Shown in pieces: positions 25,480-32,666 of a DNA stretch of 52,580 nucleotides. Source of the stretch: Deltaproteobacteria bacterium (lineage in GTDB: Bacteria > Desulfobacterota > Desulfobulbia > Desulfobulbales > Desulfurivibrionaceae); NCBI GenBank assembly GCA_013349295.1, contig DUZW01000024.1, positions 1 to 52,580 on the forward strand. Direction: 5' to 3'. Numbering within the stretch: the stretch's first letter is position 1; each line of letters starts with the position of its first letter. A model generated the notes under the pieces. It did not search any database. It was not told where the DNA came from and saw only the letters and a list, made by a program, of their open reading frames with translations. The position numbers were made by a program, and so were the translations under genes.

Positions 25480-26100
25480 TCAGGCCCGTTTGGCTCGCTT
25501 GTAGACGATCTCGATATAATTGAAAAAGGCCATCATCAGGCCGACGCAGAAGAACCCGGCAAACGGAAGCACGAAGAACAACAGCGGCTTAAAGCCGAGC
25601 ACATCGTAACCGAGCAAGGTCCCCATCCCCAAAAGCTCACGGACAAAGCCCAGAGCCATCATCCCGAACATGAAACCCAGCCCCATGCCGATGCCGTCCC
25701 AGAACGAGGCGTTGACGCTCTCCTTGCAGGCGAACATCTCCAGACGCATGGTGATGATGGCAAAGGCCACAATGAGCTTGATGAAGATGCCCATTTTGGC
25801 ATACGCCTCGGGCAGGTAGGCGGCGAGAACCATGTCGATCACCGTTACCCAGGTGGCAATGGTCAGGGTGTACGTGGGGATCCGAATCCGGGGATGGATG
25901 ACATTCTTGAACAGGGCGATGGTGCAGCTTGAGCAGACCTGAACAAAAAGCACGGCGATACCCAGCATGAAGCCGTTCATCACCGTGGTGCTGATCCCCA
26001 CCGCCGGGCACATGGAAAGCACCAGCCGGAAGATGGGGTTTTCGTTCAGAATCCCGTTAACCACCAGTTGCAGGTTTGTTTTATCCGTCGCCACTGTCAC
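25480..26100 (-). CDS. rnfE: Rnf complex subunit RnfE
   Basis: Integral membrane subunit homologous to RnfA, about 206 residues with six helices and conserved cysteines in VQVCSSCTIALF and MRLEMFACKESV. The GTG at 26100 is written as start; a second GTG at 26094 has better spacing from the GGAG site. It follows rnfG by about 20 bp and precedes rnfA by 3 bp. Confidence 0.94.
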   Translation of the reverse strand: MTVATDKTNLQLVVNGILNENPIFRLVLSMCPAVGISTTVMNGFMLGIAVLFVQVCSSCTIALFKNVIHPRIRIPTYTLTIATWVTVIDMVLAAYLPEAYAKMGIFIKLIVAFAIITMRLEMFACKESVNASFWDGIGMGLGFMFGMMALGFVRELLGMGTLLGYDVLGFKPLLFFVLPFAGFFCVGLMMAFFNYIEIVYKRAKRA

Positions 26101-26121
26101 ATTCTCCGCGAAAAACGGGGC

Positions 26122-27018
26122 CTAAAAAGGCACCGCGATATGCTGTTCGTCAAGAACCCGGTCCAAGATCGCCAACCGGTAGGCGAATTTCTTCACCATC
26201 CCCTTAACCCCGTTGGTCACCGAGCGGCTTGAGATGGTCGCACCGGTAAGGGCATAAATATCGCTCTCCTTGTACTGCTCCTGAATGCGGGTCACCTCTT
26301 CCGCGCTGAGACCGTTCTTCTCAGCCTCCAAGCCCTTGAGATACTCCTCGGGCAGGGGCATTTTTACCACATCCAGCTTCTTCACCGTTTCAAGCGGCTT
26401 GCCCTTGAACTGGTTCTTGAAATAATTCTGCACGATCTCCCCGCCCAGGCCGGGATCTTCTTCGTGCTCCATAATCTCAAGCCCAAGGATGGAAAAATTC
26501 TGATCCACGGCCAGCATCGCAGTGATAAAGGTCTTGAAGCCGGGAAACCTGCCGGGCAGGAGATAAGCCATTCTTTTGCCGCCGTTGGTCACCACGATGG
26601 TTTGATCGGCATAGCGGACAGGCTTGTCGGCACCGATGGCCGCAACTATCGCCTGGTTGCGCTCTCCCGCATCGACGGCCTTTTCCGCGGAAATATCCAC
26701 GGGATTCCGGGCCAGGAAACCGCCCTCCAGATCGATGGTCACGAAGTCAAAGGTCCCGTCCTGCAGGGGGAGAAGATACCCCATGGTCAGTGACTCGCCT
26801 TCACCGACAAGATAGCGGTAGACCTCGTGCATGGCCACTGCTTCCGGGGCCGGGTTCTTTGCCGAATACCCCAGGAGGCTGAGCATGACCTTCTGCTCGT
26901 TGACATGCAGGTTGTTTTTTTTCGCCTTATTGGTGAGGACAAAGGCGGTGCCCATAACCAAGCCGGCCAGCAGACAGGCAACGGTCAGGCGAAAGATGAT
27001 GGTAAAGATGTTTTTCAT
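26122..27018 (-). CDS. rnfG: Rnf complex subunit RnfG (FMN-carrying)
   Basis: Periplasmic flavoprotein with one N-terminal membrane helix (FTIIFRLTVACLLAGLVMGTAFVL). The flavinylation site is ALTGATISS, with the FMN-accepting Thr at about residue 261, the target of ApbE. The ATG at 27018 overlaps the rnfD stop (ATGA); a longer open frame extends upstream but is the shadow of rnfD. 298 residues, somewhat longer than many RnfG proteins, with extra sequence in the middle. Confidence 0.94.
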   Translation of the reverse strand: MKNIFTIIFRLTVACLLAGLVMGTAFVLTNKAKKNNLHVNEQKVMLSLLGYSAKNPAPEAVAMHEVYRYLVGEGESLTMGYLLPLQDGTFDFVTIDLEGGFLARNPVDISAEKAVDAGERNQAIVAAIGADKPVRYADQTIVVTNGGKRMAYLLPGRFPGFKTFITAMLAVDQNFSILGLEIMEHEEDPGLGGEIVQNYFKNQFKGKPLETVKKLDVVKMPLPEEYLKGLEAEKNGLSAEEVTRIQEQYKESDIYALTGATISSRSVTNGVKGMVKKFAYRLAILDRVLDEQHIAVPF

Positions 27019-28070
27019 TTCGCCCCTCCCTGGAGAGGTGCAAAGCGGGTGGGCTTGAAAAATCCGTCCAGCACCGGACTCACCGGATTCATGAGCAGGA
27101 TGGCGTAGCAGATCCCCTCGGGATAGCCGCCTTTGAGGCGAATGAGGACGGTAAGCGCCCCGACCCCGATCCCGTAAATGAGCTGGGAGGTCTTGTTGGT
27201 CGGGCAGGTGACATAATCGTTGGCCATGAAAATGGCCCCGAGCAGCGCCCCGCCGGAAAGAATGGCCAGCAGCGGATCGCCGGAAAACAGTGCATCTCCA
27301 CCGAAACACCAGGTCAGCAGGGCGATGGTGCCGATAACCGAAACCGGGATATGCCAGGTGATGTAGCCGCGATAGAGAAGATAAAGCCCGCCCAGGACAA
27401 GGAGCAGACCGGAGGTCTCGCCGATGCAGCCGGGCCGCCAGCCGAGGAAGAAATTGGTGTAGACGTTGGCTGCGGTGCCGAACTGCTCGGTGAAGGCGGC
27501 CAGCCCCTGGGTCTTGAGAATCGCCAGGGGGGTGGCGGTGGCAACGGCGTCGATGGGGGTGCCCAGATACCTAAAAATGGCCATGTCGCTCAGGGGCGGC
27601 AGCCAGGCCGAGGTCATGGCCACAGGAAAGGTTGCCATGAGAAAGGCGCGGCCGAGAAGAGCGGGATTAAAGATGTTGTAGCCGATGCCGCCCAGCAGAT
27701 GCTTGCCGATGGCGATGGCCATGACTGCGCCCAGTATCGGCAACAAAGGCGACACCCCGGGCGGGATGACAAAGGCGATCAACATGCCGGTGATCACGGC
27801 GCTGCCGTCACCAATGGTGATTTTGCGGCCCAGGGCCTTCTGGGTGAGGGCCTCGACCGCCACGCAGCTGGCTACGCTGACTGCCGTGATGATCAGGGTC
27901 TGAATTCCGAAGATAAAGACGGAAAGAACCAGGGGCGGCACCAGGCAGGCCACCACGGTCCACATGATTTTTGCAACCGACTCGCCGCTCTTCACATGGG
28001 GGGAAACGGAAACCTTCCACAACCCCTGTGGTGCAACGGATGACTGGTCCTCTGAAGCGTGCTCGTTAAT
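27015..28070 (-). CDS. rnfD: Rnf complex subunit RnfD, likely ATT start
   Basis: Membrane subunit with about eight or more helices and a covalent FMN site region AVATATPLAIL; family blocks SPHVKSGES, GIGYNIFNPALLGRAFLM and AIFMANDYVTCPTNK are clear. No ATG, and no well-placed GTG or TTG, begins the frame. A textbook AAGGAG (28078-28083) lies seven bases before ATT at 28070, giving INEHASEDQSSVAPQGLWKVSVSPHV. The alternative TTG at 28022 (LWKVSVSPHV) has AGGGG directly abutting it, which is too close. I take ATT as most likely. It overlaps rnfG by 4 bp. Confidence 0.85.
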   Translation of the reverse strand: MNEHASEDQSSVAPQGLWKVSVSPHVKSGESVAKIMWTVVACLVPPLVLSVFIFGIQTLIITAVSVASCVAVEALTQKALGRKITIGDGSAVITGMLIAFVIPPGVSPLLPILGAVMAIAIGKHLLGGIGYNIFNPALLGRAFLMATFPVAMTSAWLPPLSDMAIFRYLGTPIDAVATATPLAILKTQGLAAFTEQFGTAANVYTNFFLGWRPGCIGETSGLLLVLGGLYLLYRGYITWHIPVSVIGTIALLTWCFGGDALFSGDPLLAILSGGALLGAIFMANDYVTCPTNKTSQLIYGIGVGALTVLIRLKGGYPEGICYAILLMNPVSPVLDGFFKPTRFAPLQGGAK

Positions 28071-28101
28071 GGCCGTTCTCCTTAAATGACGTGCGAAAAA
28101 A

Positions 28102-29421
28102 TCAACGTTTTGCTTTCATCTTGGCCAGTCGGATGAACTGAACCAAGGGGCGTTTTGCCGGGCAGACATAGGCGCAACAACCGCACTCAAAGCACTCGAA
28201 TACCCCGAACTGCCCTGTATCCTGCGGCCGCCCCGCTTCCACATAGAGCGCGATCTCCTTGGGTTCAAGCCCCATGGGGCACGCCTCCAGGCACCAGCCG
28301 CAACGGATGCACTGGGAATGGGGGGTGGCATCGATCTCATCCTCGGAGAGAAACAGCACCGAGGAGGTGGTCTTGGTGACCGGGATGTCCAGGCTGGAAA
28401 CGGCAAACCCCATCATCGGGCCGCCCATGACGATCTTGGAAAGCGCAGGGGTGACCCCACCCAGATACTCAACGATATCACTGACCCGGGTTCCAACCTT
28501 GACCAGCAGGTTGGCCGGCCGCTTGATCCCCTTGCCGGAGATGGTCATCACCTTCTCATACAGAGGCTTAGAGAGCACCACCGCATCGTGGATCGCCCTG
28601 GCGGTGCTCACATTATGCACCACCACGCCCACCGCTGACGGCAGGGCAAAACCGGGGACCTTGCGGCCGGTGATGGACTGGATGAGCTGCTTTTCAGAAC
28701 CCTGCGGATACTTGACCTGCAAGGGCTGGACGACAACAGTGTATTCATGGGTGGAAGCTGCAGCCGCGGCTGCGGTCATACTCTTGATGGCGTCGGGCTT
28801 GTTGTTCTCGATGCCGATGAAGCACTTTTTAATCCCGAGGATCTTGAGGATCACCGCAGCGCCCTCGACAATCTCTTGAGCATACTCCAGCATCTGGCGA
28901 TGGTCCGCAGTGATGTAGGGCTCGCATTCCGCGCCGTTTAAAATCAGGGTATCCACCGGATTGTCCGGCGGAGGGGAGAGCTTGACATGGGAGGGAAAGC
29001 CTGCGCCGCCGATGCCGATGATCCCGGCGCCATGCACCTTGGCCAGCAACTCTTCCTTGCCCAGCTTCTGCCAATCACAGCGGCTGTATTGCACCGGCGG
29101 CACTTCTGTGTTGGTCTGGATGGTAATGGAAGGCGCGGTAACGCGCATGGGATGGCCGGACATGCCGAAGGACTTAATGGTACCGGCCACAGGAGAATGG
29201 AGGGGAACCCCAAGCCCCTTTTTGACCTCACCGATGAGCCTGCCTTCCCGCACTTCATCCTTGGGGGACACCGTGGGGGTGCAGGGCGCACCGATATGCT
29301 GGCCAAGAATAATCTCTAGCTCGGCGGGCACGGGCATCGCCTCGATGGCGAGGTTTGCGGTCAAGCCCTTTGCTGCAGGTGGATGCACACCACCTTGGGG
29401 GAAGGTCAGTAAGGATGACAT
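28102..29421 (-). CDS. rnfC: Rnf complex subunit RnfC (NADH/FMN and Fe-S)
   Basis: Peripheral subunit that binds NAD(H) and FMN and holds two [4Fe-4S] clusters. Residues ~130-250 carry the Complex I 51-kDa-like region (GAGIIGIGGAGFPSHVKLSPP, LILNGAECEPYITADHRQMLE). The C-terminus has two ferredoxin motifs (CIRCGWCLEACP; CFECGCCAYVCP). I use the ATG at 29421 (MSSLLTFPQGGVHPP), the family start, rather than the GTG 16 codons earlier. 439 residues. It is the first gene of the rnf operon. Confidence 0.95.
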   Translation of the reverse strand: MSSLLTFPQGGVHPPAAKGLTANLAIEAMPVPAELEIILGQHIGAPCTPTVSPKDEVREGRLIGEVKKGLGVPLHSPVAGTIKSFGMSGHPMRVTAPSITIQTNTEVPPVQYSRCDWQKLGKEELLAKVHGAGIIGIGGAGFPSHVKLSPPPDNPVDTLILNGAECEPYITADHRQMLEYAQEIVEGAAVILKILGIKKCFIGIENNKPDAIKSMTAAAAAASTHEYTVVVQPLQVKYPQGSEKQLIQSITGRKVPGFALPSAVGVVVHNVSTARAIHDAVVLSKPLYEKVMTISGKGIKRPANLLVKVGTRVSDIVEYLGGVTPALSKIVMGGPMMGFAVSSLDIPVTKTTSSVLFLSEDEIDATPHSQCIRCGWCLEACPMGLEPKEIALYVEAGRPQDTGQFGVFECFECGCCAYVCPAKRPLVQFIRLAKMKAKR

Positions 29422-29541
29422 GTCACTTTCTTCATGGGGGTTATCGGCATGGAGCTTCACGCGCAACACGCCGAATTTAATCCGATTTCAAACAACAGGG
29501 TTCAAGGAAAGCACACGGTGCGTGCTGCACCGAGAGGGTTT

Positions 29542-29570
29542 TGATTATTCCTTTTGTCTTTTTTTGTCAA
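29542..29570 (-). promoter_or_regulatory. Putative sigma-70 promoter of the rnf operon
   Basis: On the minus strand TTGACA (29570-29565), 17 bases, then TAATCA (29547-29542), a weak -10; shifting two bases gives AATAAT. The mRNA would have a ~110-base leader before rnfC. Confidence 0.45.
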
Positions 29571-29594
29571 GGGAAAATGGTCCGGTTTCCGCCC

Positions 29595-29623
29595 TTGACA
29601 ATCCACGCTTTGTGGTGTAATGC
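29595..29623 (+). promoter_or_regulatory. Putative sigma-70 promoter for glutamate synthase
   Basis: TTGACA at 29595-29600 with TGTAAT 15 bases downstream or TAATGC at 17. It lies 24 bp from the opposing rnf -35 box, so the two promoters are back to back. Confidence 0.35.
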
Positions 29624-29723
29624 AGTGAGTCGCTATCTTCGCCCTGCACGGTTGAAATTTCCGATTATAATCGTCATATTCAATCACTTGCGGGCGCATT
29701 TTTTTTAATAAGCGCAAGGACCT

Positions 29724-29740
29724 TGGCTGTCCATCCGCTT
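29724..29740 (+). promoter_or_regulatory. Possible sigma-54 element upstream of gltB1
   Basis: TGGCTG-N5-CCGCTT keeps the essential GG (29725-29726) and GC (29737-29738) ten bases apart, with the start codon at 29781. The match outside these bases is poor, so this is a weak call supported by the clear sigma-54 site at amt. Confidence 0.3.
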
Positions 29741-29780
29741 TTTCACGAAGCCATCATTATATAATGCAAAGGAGTGACAC

Positions 29781-30923
29781 ATGTGCCGGTTAGCCATGAA
29801 AACCGCAAGTGAGCCTTTCTCTCCCTTTTCGGTTCTGCAGGCCATGGAAGCCATGCAGGAAGGGTATGACGGCAGCGGCCTCGGTCTGCTGCTCAGGGGG
29901 CTCAAATTCGCGGATTACAAATACAACGCCGCGGACCCGATCCTCTCGGGCATCGCCCACACCGAAGCGGCACTGGCCCGCCTCGACCACCTCATGGACA
30001 AGGCCGGTTTCACGCTCAAATACGATCACGAATATGACGTAAAAAAGGCGATGATCGAGGCCCAGGACCGGCACAAGTATGTCCTCCGGGTCTACAAGAA
30101 GCCCGCCGCCTGGAACAAGCTCTCCGCCGAAGAGGTCGAGCACGAGCTGATGCTGACCCGCCTGGCGCTGCGTGCCGACGGCGAGGCCAACGGCAATGAT
30201 CTCACCGCCTTTTCCCTGTGGCCCGACGTGGTCATGATCAAGGAAGTGGGCTGGCCGCTCGATATCGGCATCGCGCTGGGTCTTGACTCCGGTCGGATCA
30301 CCAGCCGCATCTGCATGGCCCAGGGCCGCCAGAACACCAACTACGGCATCAACCTCTATGCCTGCCACCCCTTCTTCATCCAGGGCGTGGCCACCATGAC
30401 CAACGGCGAAAACACCGCTTTTATTCCCATCAAAGATTGGCTCTCCGGCCGGTCCTACCCCGGCTACATCGGCTACCAGTCCGACTCCGAGGTGTTCGCC
30501 CATATCCTGCACTATGTGACCAAGCAGCTCAAGCTGCCGCTGGAAACCTACAAGCACGTCATCACCCCGCTCAAGAACGAAGAGCTGGCCAAGCATCCCC
30601 AGGGCGATTTTCTCCGCGGCCTGCGGGACGCCTGCCGCCGTTTGATCATCGACGGACCCAACGCGGTGATCGGCACCCTGCCCGACGAAACCTCCATGCT
30701 GGTCATGGATGCCAAGAAGATGCGCCCCGCCACCGTGGGCGGCAAGCCCGGCGAGTGGGCCATTGCCTCGGAGATGTGCGGCGTTGACGCCATGATCCCC
30801 GACCGGGATCGCTCCAAGGATTTCCAGCCCATGCGGGAACACACCGTTATTATTCCTCCAGACAGACAGGAGTTGCAGATATGGTCTCAGTTCGATCAAT
30901 TGCCAATACACCAAGCAGCCTAA
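29781..30923 (+). CDS. Glutamate synthase amidotransferase subunit (GltB1-type)
   Basis: Class II glutamine amidotransferase that releases ammonia from glutamine. Cys2 is the N-terminal nucleophile (MCRLAMKTAS, after Met removal), and GYDGSGLGLLLRG and the later NGENTAFIP block are typical. As a stand-alone 380-residue chain it corresponds to the first domain of bacterial GltB, the arrangement seen in archaea and some anaerobes. AGGAG lies upstream of the ATG. Its end overlaps the next gene by 43 bp in another frame, so the subunits are made together. Confidence 0.9.
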   Translation: MCRLAMKTASEPFSPFSVLQAMEAMQEGYDGSGLGLLLRGLKFADYKYNAADPILSGIAHTEAALARLDHLMDKAGFTLKYDHEYDVKKAMIEAQDRHKYVLRVYKKPAAWNKLSAEEVEHELMLTRLALRADGEANGNDLTAFSLWPDVVMIKEVGWPLDIGIALGLDSGRITSRICMAQGRQNTNYGINLYACHPFFIQGVATMTNGENTAFIPIKDWLSGRSYPGYIGYQSDSEVFAHILHYVTKQLKLPLETYKHVITPLKNEELAKHPQGDFLRGLRDACRRLIIDGPNAVIGTLPDETSMLVMDAKKMRPATVGGKPGEWAIASEMCGVDAMIPDRDRSKDFQPMREHTVIIPPDRQELQIWSQFDQLPIHQAA

Positions 30924-32521
30924 CCCCCAACGATCTGCCTTGGATCATTGAGCACCGCGAAGACCGCTGCACCCTGTGCGGCAAGTGCGCTGCCGTCTGC
31001 CCGGTGGGCACCCTGAAGCTGGCCTACATGCGCAAGCGCATGCCCCAGTTGGTGCTTTCTTCCTCCGAACGGGGCAGCGCCTACAAAACCTTTGTCGGCA
31101 TCCGCCAATCCACCGAGGTGAACAAGCGCTGTATCGGCTGCGGCTCCTGCGCCATGGTCTGCCCCAACGAGGCCATCCATCCGGTGCAAAATGGTGAGCG
31201 CGACCGCTTCCGTTTCCTCAACAGCCCGCAGGGCGAGCCGGCCAAGCGCGGCGGCCGCCGCAATGATCCGGGCGCGAGCCTGCTCGACCGCATCATCTTC
31301 GACCGGATCTCCATGCTCACCGATCCGGCTCTGGACGCAGGCCGTCACGAATTTTCCTGCAACACCCTGCTCGGCCGGGTGCTGCCGCCGGAAGAATACG
31401 TCCGCCGCAAGCTGGCCGGCGAGTGGATTCCGCCGGTACGGGAGATCTTCCCCTTTGTCATCGGCTCCATGTCCTTTGGCGCGCTCTCGCCCAATATGTG
31501 GCTGGGCTTGCTGCAAGGCGTGGCCTATTGCAACGAAGTACTCGGCATTCCCGTGGTCATGGCCACCGGTGAGGGCGGCTGCCCGCCCTGGGTTCTGCGC
31601 AGTCCGTTTCTCAAATACATCATCCTCCAGATCGCGTCCGGCTATTTCGGCTGGGACGAAATCATCCGGGCCATCCCCGAGATGCAGTGCGATCCGGCAG
31701 CCATCGAGATCAAGTACGGCCAGGGCGCCAAGCCCGGCGACGGCGGCCTGCTGATGTGGTTCAAGGTATCGAAGCTCATCGCCCGGCTGCGCGGCGTGCC
31801 CGAGGGTGTGGATCTCCCCTCCCCGCCCGTGCACCAGACCCTCTACTCCATTGAGGAATCGGTGATGAAGATGATCCAGACCATGTCCATGGCCTGGAAC
31901 TTCCGGGTCCCGGTGTATCCGAAGATCTCCGGCTCCACCTCGGCCAAGTCGGTACTGAACAACCTGGTGCGCAATCCCTATGCCGGCGCTTTGATGATAG
32001 ACGGCATCGACGGCGGCACGGGTGCTGCCTACAACATCAGCATGGACGCCACCGGCCACCCCATTGCCGCCAACGTCCGCGAGTGCTACCTCGACCTCTG
32101 CGCCCAGGGCAAGCAGAACGAAATCCCCATCTTTGCCGCCGGCGGGGTGGGCAAAAACGGCAACGTCACCCAGAACGGCATGGCCCTGATCATGCTCGGC
32201 GCCTCCGGCGTTCACATGGGCAAGTTCATCATGCAGTCCGCAGCCGGTTGCCTCGGCACCGAATCGAATCGCTGCAACGTCTGCAACATCGGCCTGTGCC
32301 CCAAGGGCATCACCAGCCAGAACCCCAAGCTCTATCGCCGCCTCGACCCGGATCAGGTCGCCCAGCGCGTGGTGGAGACCTTCATGTCCATCCGCACCGA
32401 GATCAAGAAGGTCATGGCGCCCCTGGGCCGCTCCCAGAGCCTGCCCATCGGCATGTCCGACGCACTGGGCATCGATGACAAGGATGTGGCCGAACGTTTA
32501 AATATCAGATACGTCTGTTAG
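30881..32521 (+). CDS. Glutamate synthase catalytic subunit with N-terminal ferredoxin domain (GltB2-type)
   Basis: FMN- and Fe-S-dependent synthase that joins ammonia and 2-oxoglutarate to form glutamate. Residues ~25-95 contain two [4Fe-4S] motifs (CTLCGKCAAVCP and CIGCGSCAMVCP). The rest is the FMN-binding synthase barrel: SMSFGALSPNMW, ATGEGGCPPW, EIKYGQGAKPGDGG, IDGIDGGTGAA, and the conserved CNVCNIGLCPKGI cysteines. 546 residues. It starts inside the end of the amidotransferase gene, with AGGAG before its ATG. The ferredoxin domain suggests electrons come from ferredoxin or the partner subunit. Confidence 0.92.
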   Translation: MVSVRSIANTPSSLTPNDLPWIIEHREDRCTLCGKCAAVCPVGTLKLAYMRKRMPQLVLSSSERGSAYKTFVGIRQSTEVNKRCIGCGSCAMVCPNEAIHPVQNGERDRFRFLNSPQGEPAKRGGRRNDPGASLLDRIIFDRISMLTDPALDAGRHEFSCNTLLGRVLPPEEYVRRKLAGEWIPPVREIFPFVIGSMSFGALSPNMWLGLLQGVAYCNEVLGIPVVMATGEGGCPPWVLRSPFLKYIILQIASGYFGWDEIIRAIPEMQCDPAAIEIKYGQGAKPGDGGLLMWFKVSKLIARLRGVPEGVDLPSPPVHQTLYSIEESVMKMIQTMSMAWNFRVPVYPKISGSTSAKSVLNNLVRNPYAGALMIDGIDGGTGAAYNISMDATGHPIAANVRECYLDLCAQGKQNEIPIFAAGGVGKNGNVTQNGMALIMLGASGVHMGKFIMQSAAGCLGTESNRCNVCNIGLCPKGITSQNPKLYRRLDPDQVAQRVVETFMSIRTEIKKVMAPLGRSQSLPIGMSDALGIDDKDVAERLNIRYVC

Positions 32522-32553
32522 CCGTCGTTTAAAAACAACTATAAAATATTGAG

Positions 32554-32646
32554 ATGCCGTGAACGGCATAAGGCGCCGTAACGAAATAACCCCTGTATCA
32601 GTGCCGCTTACGCGGCTGTTAATAACGATAGTAATTTCGTAACGGC
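32554..32646. repeat. Palindromes between glutamate synthase genes
   Basis: ATGCCGT-GA-ACGGCAT (32554-32569) forms one hairpin. A larger imperfect dyad pairs GCCGTAACGAAAT (32575-32587) with ATTTCGTAACGGC (32634-32646, one mismatch) around an inner GCCGC-TTAC-GCGGC hairpin. The inner CAGTGCCGC resembles the end of the copy A/D repeat, so this may be a remote copy. It lies inside the operon and could affect mRNA stability. Confidence 0.6.
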
Positions 32647-32666
32647 CCCTAAAGAAGGAGTACGCT

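Larger units (their letters stand above)
29422..29780. other. Divergent control region, rnf and glutamate synthase
   Basis: 359 bp with no gene. It holds the back-to-back TTGACA boxes at 29565-29570 (minus) and 29595-29600 (plus), described separately, and a GG-N10-GC element before gltB1. The glutamate synthase message has a good AGGAG site. Confidence 0.6.

Noticed and set aside
26122..27309. Longer start for rnfG at 27309
   Set aside because: The added 97 codons are the antiphase shadow of rnfD; ATG 27018 overlaps the rnfD stop and fits the family.
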